Assembly: GCA_031278135.1 (NCBI GenBank)
Contig: JAITKY010000265.1
Location: forward strand, 1 to 5,389
From: Prevotellaceae bacterium
GTDB taxonomy: Bacteria > Bacteroidota > Bacteroidia > Bacteroidales > UBA932
Reading direction: 5' to 3'
DNA length: 5,389 nucleotides
Positions 1 through 5,228 of this stretch are shown piece by piece; within the stretch, counting starts at the first letter, position 1; every line of letters begins with the position of its first letter. A model generated the notes under the pieces. The model worked only from the letters and a program-made list of their open reading frames with translations. It had not been told where the DNA came from and searched no databases. The translations under genes and the position numbers were made by a program.

Positions 1-84
1 AATGATGTGTGAGACATTATGAGAAATTCAGAAAGAGTATTAAACGGTCTATCAGAGAAGATATAGACTGAATACATTAATGGA

Positions 85-118
85 GAGCCGGATACATCGA
101 AAGGTGTACGTCCGGTTC
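85..118 (+). ncRNA. Group II intron domain V (catalytic hairpin)
   Basis: The hairpin is exactly 34 nt, the canonical domain V length. An 8-bp lower stem (85-92 with 111-118, one G-U pair) carries the catalytic AGC triad at 86-88. A two-base CG bulge on the 3' side (109-110) separates it from a 6-bp upper stem (93-98 with 103-108) capped by a GAAA tetraloop (99-102). Every element expected of a working domain V is present and no base pair is broken. Confidence 0.88.
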
Positions 119-181
119 GAGGGCGAATACTTCCAATCCTGTCGCAGTAATGCCGCGACTGGCGGGAGGTGCTTAGTCTAC
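119..181 (+). ncRNA. Probable group II intron domain VI with branch-point A
   Basis: The segment after domain V folds into one long hairpin: ACTTCC (129-134) with GGAGGT (165-170), then CC plus GTCGC (138-145) with GCGAC plus GG (155-162) around one T-T mismatch, closed by a 9-nt loop (146-154). Near the base, 120-122 can pair with 177-179 and 124 with 176, leaving A175 bulged. A175 lies 7 nt from the proposed 3' end at 181, the spacing expected of a lariat branch point. The pairing just above A175 is weak (G-U and A-C), so the exact base layout is less sure than domain V. Confidence 0.6.
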
Positions 182-263
182 ATCGAATGTTGATAACCCC
201 GAACAAGCGCACGGGGACAAGGCCAACCCCCTCCTGTTAACTCTGGAAGGTGGATGGCATAAA
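182..263 (+). other. GC-rich spacer between intron and transposase remnant
   Basis: This stretch would be the 3' exon of the intron. It is richer in G and C than the flanking DNA. CCCCG (197-201) and CGGGG (212-216) form a 5-bp hairpin with a 10-nt loop, not followed by a T-run, so it does not look like a terminator. GTGGATGG (250-257) is the exact reverse complement of CCATCCAC (288-295), giving an 8-bp dyad spaced by 30 bases. The frame leading into the transposase reading frame is open from 177, but nothing in it was recognised as a protein. It could be intron tail, leftover exon, or an insertion-sequence end. Confidence 0.35.
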
Positions 264-306
264 ATGCTAATATTTATAAAAAAAGTTCCATCCACAAAAA
301 AAGCAT

Positions 307-314
307 TATCTTTG
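307..314 (+). promoter_or_regulatory. Bacteroidota-type -7 promoter element (TATCTTTG)
   Basis: TATCTTTG fits the phylum's TAnnTTTG -7 consensus at every fixed position. No good -33 TTTG is seen 19-21 bases upstream; the closest is a poor GTTCC around 285-289. Transcription would start near 320, about 10 bases before the ATG at 331. This argues against translation from the ATG at 264, which lies upstream of the promoter. Confidence 0.55.
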
Positions 315-330
315 CACAAAAATAGATTTT

Positions 331-393
331 ATGCAAGAAGAAAATTATTGGAAATCATTAGCAATAAAAAGGCGCTGCAAAATAAAACCATGA
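331..393 (+). CDS. Short ORF, probable detached N-terminus of a transposase
   Basis: This 20-codon ORF starts about 17 bases after the -7 element. It encodes MQEENYWKSLAIKRRCKIKP and ends at TGA (391-393), which overlaps the next ATG (390-392) as ATGA. Its charged YWKxxAxKRR character continues naturally into the NERLRELLKSRDMWKEE segment of the next ORF, one frame away. As I recall, coiled-coil N-termini of some bacterial transposases run in this way. The simplest reading is that the two were one reading frame, split by an indel in the A-rich tract around 376-388. Alternatives are a genuine leader peptide with translational coupling, or a programmed frameshift, although no classic slippery heptamer is visible. 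Whether it is expressed as a separate peptide is unknown. Confidence 0.4.
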   Translation: MQEENYWKSLAIKRRCKIKP

Positions 394-1124
394 ATGAACG
401 TCTGCGCGAATTGTTAAAAAGTCGTGATATGTGGAAAGAAGAAGCGATGAAGTTGAAAAAGGAAAATCTCAACCTTCATCATCAGATATCAATGATTGTG
501 CACGGTTTGCGCACAATACTTGATAGGGAATTGGAATCTGCCGAAACCATGCCCACTCGTACAGACGAAGAGTTTCTGGAAATTTTGAGTACAAATAAAG
601 ACGAAACAGGCATACTCTTTCACGACGGTACGGAACGCGAAATACCCCGTCCACAGGATGAAGAAGAACAGAAGGAAAATTACAGTGGCAAGAAAAAAAA
701 GCATACTGTCAAGAATGCAGTGATCGTTTCCTGTTGCTGTACGATATTGTACATCAGTCAGACGCTTTGTGGAAACGTTCATGATAAAAGAATCGCAGAC
801 AAAAACTATACTTTTCCTTCAAGTATTGTCCTGTATCAGGATTCGGGTTATCAGGGATTTCACCCAGAAGGAGTAACCATTATTCAGCCAACGAAAGAGC
901 CGAAAGGAAAACTCTTGACCGAGCAGCAAAAAACTGAAAACAGAAAAATATCATCTGTCAGAGTATTAGTCGAACATATCATCGGCAGCACAAAGAGATG
1001 CAGAATTGTTAAGGATGAATGCCGACTGAGAAAAAATGATTTTATCAAACATGTTCTCCACACTTGTGCTGCTTTGCACAATTTTAGAATCAAAATAAAC
1101 CCGTTCCGTTATAATTTTAATTAA
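390..1124 (+). pseudogene. IS5-type DDE transposase, rearranged N-terminus
   Basis: The frame is open from an ATG at 264 (286 residues), but the -7 element at 307-314 lies inside that extension, so the ATG at 390 (residue 43 of the long form) is the likelier start. Residue numbers here use the long form. Residues 43-72 are a charged helix or coiled coil (RLRELLKSRDMWKEEAMKLK). From about residue 74 the protein resembles IS5-family DDE_Tnp_4 transposases: DGTEREIPRP with D121, YSGKKKKHTVKN, VHDKRIAD, QDSGYQGF with D193, and SSVRVLVEHIIGSTKRCRIV with E237. All three catalytic acids are present. What is missing is the usual N-terminal region of about 100 residues containing the helix-turn-helix, replaced by the coiled coil. 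The stop lies 21 bp before rsmF and no terminal inverted repeat was found, so this is most likely an inactive chimeric remnant. Confidence 0.72.
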
Positions 1125-1145
1125 CATAATCTCTATTTAAAAAAA

Positions 1146-2582
1146 ATGGAAAAATTTATATTACCTCAAGCGTTTATCGACAGGATGAAGATTATTTTAG
1201 GTGATGAATATCATCGGTTTGAATATTCGATGCGTGAAGTTCCACCCGTAAGCATACGATTGAATAGCGGCATCAAACTGCCGGACCCGAAATTATTGCC
1301 GGATACGCAATTTTCAATTTTCGATTCTCCATTTTCAGTTAGATGGTGTAAGCATGGAGTGTATCTTGCCGAAAGACCGTCGTTTACTCTTGATCCTTTA
1401 TTTCATGCCGGTTCATATTATGTTCAGGAAGCGGCGTCGATGTTTTTGGAACAATGCGTGCACACTGTCAAACAGTATGGAGAAATCGACTATATATTAG
1501 ACCTTTGTGCGGCTCCCGGAGGTAAATCGACACATTTGATTTCACTTTTTCCCGACAGTCTAGTGGTCAGCAACGAAGTGATTCGTTCACGGGCGGCTGT
1601 GCTTGAGGAAAATATCTCCAAATGGGGACGTGCAAACACAATGATAACTTCGTGTGACCCGGCGGCGTTTCGCAAACTCGGTCATTTTTTCGATTTTATC
1701 CTTGTCGATGCTCCGTGTTCGGGCGAAGGAATGTTTCGTAAAGACCCGGAGACGTTGAAAGAGTGGTCATCGGACAATGTAAAACATTGTGCAGCACGAC
1801 AGATAAGGATTGTACGGGATGTGTGGGACACTCTGAAACCGGGTGGATTTATGCTGTACGGGACATGTACTTACAATATCGAAGAAAACGAAAACACAAT
1901 CAAATTCATCACAGAAAATCTTGGAGCCGAATCTGTACCCCTTCACACAGGAGGACGCTACTCTGCAAAAGAAAGCGGATATGAAGGAATAGCGCCATCG
2001 TTTGATAAAAACATCCATGCGTATCGTTTTTTTCCACATAAAACTAAAAGCGAAGGACTGTTTCTTTCACTGATTCGGAAAACTTCTCCCTCGATTCCTC
2101 CTCACAGGGGGGGAGGGGAGAGGCATAAAAACAAGAAATACTCTTCTACCCGTTTATGCGAAAGGCTTGGAAAAGACTTCATATCTTCGTGGCTAAATAC
2201 AGAGAAAGATATGTTCGCCGGTTTCCCTGCTCACCTGAGGAAAGGGGCTGGGGAAGAGGTATTTATGTTTCCGGAAAAATTTGTTGCCGACATAGAATAC
2301 ATAGGCAAAACCATATATACCTTATCGGCGGGAACGAAAATTGGCATGATAAAAGGAAAAGATTTTATTCCGTCGTACGACTTTGCCCATTCTGCGGAAA
2401 TCAATATCAACAACTTCACTATATGGGCTGTCGATAGAATCACTGCTTTGAAGTTTTTGAAACGGGAAACTCTGTATGCTCCGGCAGGTATCGGTAAAGG
2501 ATATATTTTACTGACATATCTTGGTGTTCCGATTGGATGGGTCAAAAATATAGGCGCACGGTGCAATAACATTAGATTTTAG
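1146..2582 (+). CDS. rsmF: 16S rRNA (cytosine-C5)-methyltransferase, RsmF family
   Basis: This 478-residue cytoplasmic enzyme uses S-adenosylmethionine to methylate carbon 5 of a cytosine in 16S rRNA (C1407 for E. coli RsmF, of similar length). An N-terminal RNA-binding part (1-90) contains PPVSIRLN. The Rossmann methyltransferase core carries the SAM loop DLCAAPGGKSTHL (119-131), the acidic N143-E144, motif IV DAPCSGEGMF with C191, and motif VI YGTCTYNIEENE with C241. By family knowledge C241 is the nucleophile and C191 helps release product. A linker (about 311-335) leads to the C-terminal RsmF/PUA-like part, ending GVPIGWVKNIGARCNN. The ATG is supported because LPQAFIDRMKIILGDEY matches the usual family start. 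Two oddities are the stem-loop encoded in the linker (codons 313-326) and the abrupt NNIRF end, whose last codons and stop lie in an AT-rich repeat. The gene is probably functional; the exact target base is inferred. Confidence 0.9.
   Translation: MEKFILPQAFIDRMKIILGDEYHRFEYSMREVPPVSIRLNSGIKLPDPKLLPDTQFSIFDSPFSVRWCKHGVYLAERPSFTLDPLFHAGSYYVQEAASMFLEQCVHTVKQYGEIDYILDLCAAPGGKSTHLISLFPDSLVVSNEVIRSRAAVLEENISKWGRANTMITSCDPAAFRKLGHFFDFILVDAPCSGEGMFRKDPETLKEWSSDNVKHCAARQIRIVRDVWDTLKPGGFMLYGTCTYNIEENENTIKFITENLGAESVPLHTGGRYSAKESGYEGIAPSFDKNIHAYRFFPHKTKSEGLFLSLIRKTSPSIPPHRGGGERHKNKKYSSTRLCERLGKDFISSWLNTEKDMFAGFPAHLRKGAGEEVFMFPEKFVADIEYIGKTIYTLSAGTKIGMIKGKDFIPSYDFAHSAEININNFTIWAVDRITALKFLKRETLYAPAGIGKGYILLTYLGVPIGWVKNIGARCNNIRF
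2083..2123. repeat. GC-rich REP-like stem-loop inside rsmF
   Basis: The left arm 2083-2091 pairs with 2115-2123 (9 bp including two G-U pairs). After a short internal loop, CCTCC (2097-2101) pairs with 2109-2113, leaving loop 2102-2108. The right arm is almost pure purine and the left almost pure pyrimidine. It encodes TSPSIPPHRGGGER, a proline/glycine-rich stretch in the linker between the methyltransferase core and the C-terminal domain, a place where an in-frame insertion would be tolerated. It resembles palindromic elements dispersed in some Bacteroidota genomes, but repetition elsewhere cannot be tested here. Confidence 0.55.
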
Positions 2583-2662
2583 ATTTGGCTTGCACTTGAA
2601 AGTAAATCGATTTTAGATTTATGATTTTAGATTTGGCTACGCCCGAAGGTAAATCTAAAATC
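2575..2662. repeat. AT-rich repeat cluster with three 12-mers and one inverted copy
   Basis: GATTTTAGATTT occurs exactly at 2575-2586, 2609-2620 and 2623-2634, and its reverse complement AAATCTAAAATC at 2651-2662. The first and third copies are both followed by GGCT, with a related tail ending GTAAATC at 2602-2608 and 2649-2655, so a unit of about 48 bp looks duplicated. The first copy supplies the last two codons and the TAG stop of rsmF. This looks like a small non-coding repeat that grew or inserted at the 3' end of the gene. Confidence 0.75.
2623..2662 (+). terminator. Possible AT-rich terminator hairpin after rsmF
   Basis: A perfect 12-bp stem (2623-2634 with 2651-2662) encloses a 16-nt loop. 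After 8 bases comes ATTTTGTAACTTTTT (2670-2684). The stem is AT-rich, unlike a classic terminator, and the T-run is interrupted, so ending rsmF transcription is only a possible role. It is a symmetric repeat whatever its function. Confidence 0.35.
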
Positions 2663-2724
2663 GTAAATAATTTTGTAACTTTTTAAATACTGATTTCGTT
2701 ATATAAACAAAAATTAAAAAGATT

Positions 2725-3207
2725 GTGTCACCGGAAGAATACAACATAAGTGTAGATCAACATGCCGACGGGCTTTACCGTTTTGCATTAAAAATTATGA
2801 ATGAAATGGATATGGCAAAAGATATAGTGCAGGAATCATTTGAGAAATTGTGGGTTAACAGGAAGACGGTCGAAGCGTCGAAAGCAAAATCGTACTTGTT
2901 TACGGTGGCATACCATTCGATGATAGACAAAAAACGAAAATATAAAGCGCTTGACAAATATACAGAATCAATTTTCGATTACGCTCATAATGAGCAGTAT
3001 TCCGATTTAAACGCACTGCTTCACCGTGCGGCAGAACGTTTGCCGGATATTCAGAGGTCGGTCTTGCTGTTGCGTGATTATGAAGGATATTCATACGAAG
3101 AGATAGCGAATATCACTTGTTTGAATCTTTCGCAGGTGAAAGTCTATATTCACAGGGCGCGATTGCAGATGCGACAGTATCTTGGAAGTATTGATAATGT
3201 AATATAA
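2725..3207 (+). CDS. ECF-type RNA polymerase sigma-70 factor
   Basis: This 160-residue two-domain sigma factor directs RNA polymerase to a small set of promoters, usually including its own. Region 2 spans about 10-72, with DMAKDIVQESFEKLWVNR typical of region 2.1-2.2 (core binding) and KAKSYLFTVAYHSMIDKKRK covering 2.3-2.4 (-10 melting). Region 4 spans about 98-153: LPDIQRSVLLLRDYEGYSYE, then the helix-turn-helix EEIANITCLNLSQVKVYIHR that reads the -35 region. There is no region 1.1 or 3, as expected for ECF sigmas. The start is a GTG at 2725: the frame is closed by TAA at 2704-2706 and no ATG lies between. The leader is A-rich without a Shine-Dalgarno site. It is first in an operon, 6 bp before a membrane protein that probably controls it. 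No confident promoter was found upstream, and which genes it controls is unknown. Confidence 0.9.
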   Translation: MSPEEYNISVDQHADGLYRFALKIMNEMDMAKDIVQESFEKLWVNRKTVEASKAKSYLFTVAYHSMIDKKRKYKALDKYTESIFDYAHNEQYSDLNALLHRAAERLPDIQRSVLLLRDYEGYSYEEIANITCLNLSQVKVYIHRARLQMRQYLGSIDNVI

Positions 3208-3213
3208 ACAGTT

Positions 3214-4203
3214 ATGATTGATATTGATAACATGGACGATTTTCCGAAATTAACTCCCGATGAGAATATACGTTTCGAGGCGAAAGACACTGTAAGACGG
3301 TCGCCGGAAATGAATTTCGAATGTAGCGAACTGGAATATAAATGTATAGTCGTAACAGATGAATATGCGGCTGTCAGACTGCAACCGGATATGAATATCG
3401 TGATGCCGGGTAAAAAATCGTTGAAACACAAAACTTTCAGCCCATATATGTTATGGACGGCGATTGCGGCGGCGGCAGCGATTGCGTTAATATTGACTGT
3501 AACAAAAGACAAATCGCCAGATTTTCAGGCAATCGTAGCAACATCCGGAGAAACAAAACCGGAAACAAACATAATCGCCGAAACAAAACCGGGACAGGTG
3601 ATTATCCACGATAAAAAGTCTGAAAATAAAACATTTATTCCTGCAAAAAAAGCGGGCGCAACGACAGCGTCAATCCGGAAATCCACGCCCAAACCTGTTG
3701 AATCCGGACCAATCGAACAGGACGCACCGGTCGATACATTCGGAAACAAAAACGATGTCTCGCGACGCGAAAATGTTGTAATAGAGCGGATAACCACCGC
3801 TTTTGCTCCCGTCGAAATGATGAACAGCGAAAAAACGGTGTTCATATACAGCCCCGATTATAAGCAGTCTGTTGCTTCTAAGGCTATCAACAATGTGACA
3901 TTCGCAGTGAAAAAATTTTCCGAAGACATCAACGACATCAAACAGAATATATCGCATACGCTCGACGGTTTCAGATTGCCGGATATTCTTGACAGGTTAA
4001 GTCTCGATCGAGGTATTGACAAAGAAATTGACGAGTGGGCAAAAAACAATCCCGGCATTCCTTTTGACGTATTTATCGACTACAATGCCGAAAACAAAAT
4101 GAAAGAAATATACGACGAAAACGGAAATCTGGTGAGAGTTGTATTCGTCGCAAACAAATCGTTGAAATATAAAAATAATAAAATATATCAAGCATTAAAT
4201 TAA
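3214..4203 (+). CDS. Single-pass membrane protein, putative anti-sigma factor
   Basis: No domain family was recognised in this 329-residue protein. Residues 1-75 are hydrophilic and rather acidic, ending in a basic patch (GKKSLKHK, 66-73). One transmembrane helix follows (about 77-97, WTAIAAAAAIALILTV). The basic patch before the helix suggests the N-terminus is cytoplasmic. Residues 98-200 are rich in K, P, T and E and probably disordered, with a short ETKPxTNIIAETKPG duplication. Residues 205-329 look folded and would lie in the periplasm. Position (6 bp after an ECF sigma and 6 bp before a barrel) and topology suggest an anti-sigma factor: the cytoplasmic part holds the sigma and the periplasmic part contacts the barrel or another signal. 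The HxxxCxxC zinc-finger signature is absent and no FecR-like sequence is apparent. A second in-frame ATG at codon 7 is possible. The role is inferred from context only. Confidence 0.68.
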   Translation: MIDIDNMDDFPKLTPDENIRFEAKDTVRRSPEMNFECSELEYKCIVVTDEYAAVRLQPDMNIVMPGKKSLKHKTFSPYMLWTAIAAAAAIALILTVTKDKSPDFQAIVATSGETKPETNIIAETKPGQVIIHDKKSENKTFIPAKKAGATTASIRKSTPKPVESGPIEQDAPVDTFGNKNDVSRRENVVIERITTAFAPVEMMNSEKTVFIYSPDYKQSVASKAINNVTFAVKKFSEDINDIKQNISHTLDGFRLPDILDRLSLDRGIDKEIDEWAKNNPGIPFDVFIDYNAENKMKEIYDENGNLVRVVFVANKSLKYKNNKIYQALN

Positions 4204-4209
4204 AAGAAT

Positions 4210-5010
4210 ATGAAAAAGATATTTATTTCAGGAAAAAAGTCTGTCCGACAGACGATTTTATTATTATTAGCATGGACATTTTCTTTATCTGCCATTGCAA
4301 GAAACGAGAACGATACTGTTTTTTACAGGGAAAAAGATATTGTTAAATATTATGCAGTGCAGGAAACCAGAATTATCTTAGGCCAAAAGTGTTATGTTAG
4401 TATGTTTTTGGATTTCGGCGCCGACATGTTGGATAAGCGCAATATGTTTACAGGCTCCATGCACGCAAGCGCCGGCGATTTTCCGAAATTACGAAATTCG
4501 GGTATCAGTTCGTTTTCGATATACTCTATGGTCGAAAAAAGAAGTAGCGGATTTTTCTCGATAATGTCGGGTATAGGAATCGAGTGGGCAAATTACCGAT
4601 TCAGTCATGACGTAACAATCAAAGATATCGACGGTGTGGCGACACAAGTACCTGTTTCGTCAATTTTTAACACGTTTTCGTACATGAAAAAATCGAAACT
4701 CGCTGCTACGTACGTTCAAATACCTTTGCTTCTGAAACTTGATTTTCGCAGATTTTTCGTAGCAGCGGGCGTCACGGGAGGAATAAATCTGAATAGCCGT
4801 ACAAAAGTTGTGTTCGTTGACACTCGTGGTAGAAAACAAACATACAAGAGTTACGACGTCAATCTTGCCCCATTCAAATACGGATACACTGTTCGCGCCG
4901 GATACGGACTTTTAGCCATATATGCTCATTATTATGTCAGTCCGCTTTTTTCCAAAGGCGAAGGTCCTAAAGTTTATCCTTTTGTAACAGGAGTGTCGTT
5001 GAAATTTTGA
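4210..5010 (+). CDS. PorT-like outer-membrane beta-barrel protein
   Basis: This 266-residue protein is predicted to lie in the outer membrane. Residues 1-30 form a signal peptide: basic start (KKIFISGKKSVRQ), hydrophobic core (TILLLLAWTFSLSAIA) and likely cleavage after A30. The mature part alternates polar and aromatic or hydrophobic residues: YVSMFLDFGA (62-71), FFSIMSGIGIEWANYRF (115-131), YVQIPLLLKLDF (168-179), RFFVAAGVTGGINL (181-194), YTVRAGYGLLAIYAHYYV (226-243). It ends YPFVTGVSLKF, with the C-terminal phenylalanine that helps barrel assembly. IPLLLK followed by late glycine-rich strands is typical of the PorT / outer-membrane beta-barrel group. No TonB box or plug domain is seen, so it is not a TonB-dependent receptor. 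As last gene of a sigma / membrane protein operon it may be the sensor or a target of the sigma factor. Its ligand is unknown. Confidence 0.82.
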   Translation: MKKIFISGKKSVRQTILLLLAWTFSLSAIARNENDTVFYREKDIVKYYAVQETRIILGQKCYVSMFLDFGADMLDKRNMFTGSMHASAGDFPKLRNSGISSFSIYSMVEKRSSGFFSIMSGIGIEWANYRFSHDVTIKDIDGVATQVPVSSIFNTFSYMKKSKLAATYVQIPLLLKLDFRRFFVAAGVTGGINLNSRTKVVFVDTRGRKQTYKSYDVNLAPFKYGYTVRAGYGLLAIYAHYYVSPLFSKGEGPKVYPFVTGVSLKF

Positions 5011-5069
5011 TGAGCTAACGAATTCGTTCGTAATAACGAAATACAAAGAGACTCAGAATAAGTTGCGTA

Positions 5070-5103
5070 ACAGGCGAAAGTTTACTATAAACTCTTCGCT
5101 TGT
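5070..5103 (+). terminator. Probable Rho-independent terminator of the sigma/barrel operon
   Basis: ACAGGCGAAAGTTTA (5070-5084) pairs with 5088-5103 as a 15-bp stem with a single bulged C (5094), one G-U pair and a 3-nt loop CTA. TTCCCTT follows the right arm, giving a broken T-tract that begins in the stem end (TTGTTTCCCTT). It lies 60 bp after the barrel gene stop. The long stem makes it convincing as a hairpin; the imperfect T-run lowers confidence in termination. A run of A on the left side is lacking, so it is probably one-directional. Confidence 0.6.
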
Positions 5104-5143
5104 TTCCCTTAATATTATACGTATGGCGAATATAAATAACTCT

Positions 5144-5224
5144 TCATTTTGCTCTCCTGTGTTTATTGATGATATGATTTTGGGACAACAATAGATTTTC
5201 TAATATTCCTTTCTCTGTTTTCAT
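5144..5224 (-). CDS. 26-codon minus-strand ORF, unrecognised
   Basis: The ORF begins ATG at 5224, only four bases after a perfect TAnnTTTG -7 element, so the transcript would be leaderless or nearly so. The peptide starts MKTEKGILENLLLSQNHI and ends in HRRAK, with a helical, basic tail. The stop TGA (5146-5144) overlaps another ATG (5147-5145) as ATGA. That ATG follows a good Shine-Dalgarno GGAGA (5159-5155) but opens only 10 codons, MKSYLYSPYV. No family was recognised. It could be a small protein, the surviving 5' end of a lost gene or insertion element, or chance. The operon terminator lies downstream of it on the opposite strand, so the two transcription units would converge. Confidence 0.3.
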   Translation of the reverse strand: MKTEKGILENLLLSQNHIINKHRRAK

Positions 5225-5228
5225 GACA

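Larger units (their letters stand above)
1..181 (+). mobile_element. Group II intron, 3' end only
   Basis: This is the distal part of a bacterial group II intron, a self-splicing retroelement; the rest lies upstream of the window. The evidence is a complete domain V (85-118) followed by a foldable domain VI (119-181). All three plus-strand frames carry a stop within the first 22 bases, so any intron-encoded reverse transcriptase must end at or before position 22. Positions 23-84 are then the 3' side of domain IV and the linker to domain V. The 3' splice site is placed after C181 (sequence CTAC), which sets the candidate branch A at -7. That boundary is inferred from folding and may be off by a few bases. 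Since the catalytic RNA looks undamaged, the intron may still be able to splice. Confidence 0.8.

Noticed and set aside
1..80. C-terminus of an intron-encoded reverse transcriptase
   Set aside because: All three plus-strand frames stop within the first 22 bases, and the later open stretch ending at 71 has no recognisable maturase sequence.
317..324. Minus-strand -7 element TATTTTTG
   Set aside because: It fits the consensus but lies in an A-rich tract with no minus-strand gene following it.
264..389. N-terminal extension of the transposase frame starting at the ATG at 264
   Set aside because: The -7 promoter element lies inside it at 307-314, and the peptide looks like low-complexity A-rich DNA; the better N-terminal sequence is in another frame at 331-393.
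310..1082. Direct repeat CTTTGCACAA at 310-319 and 1073-1082 as insertion-element ends or target duplication
   Set aside because: The second copy codes for the conserved ALHN segment of the transposase and is only 10 bp, so chance is likely; it does not bound the element.
1125..1145. Right terminal inverted repeat of the insertion element
   Set aside because: Only 21 AT-rich bases separate the transposase stop from rsmF, and no match to any left-end sequence was found.
1767..2039. Minus-strand ORFs of 60-110 codons under rsmF, the sigma gene and the membrane protein gene
   Set aside because: They are shadows of clear plus-strand genes, with no recognisable domains or start signals.
2221..2260. 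Second GC-rich stretch in rsmF as another palindromic insertion
   Set aside because: The encoded segment (AHLRKGAGEEVFMFP) fits the family alignment as native sequence and the arms pair poorly.
2672..2698. Sigma promoter TTTG (2672-2675) with TGATTTCG (2691-2698)
   Set aside because: The -7 match is only 4 of 6 fixed positions and the spacer is 15 bases instead of 19-21.
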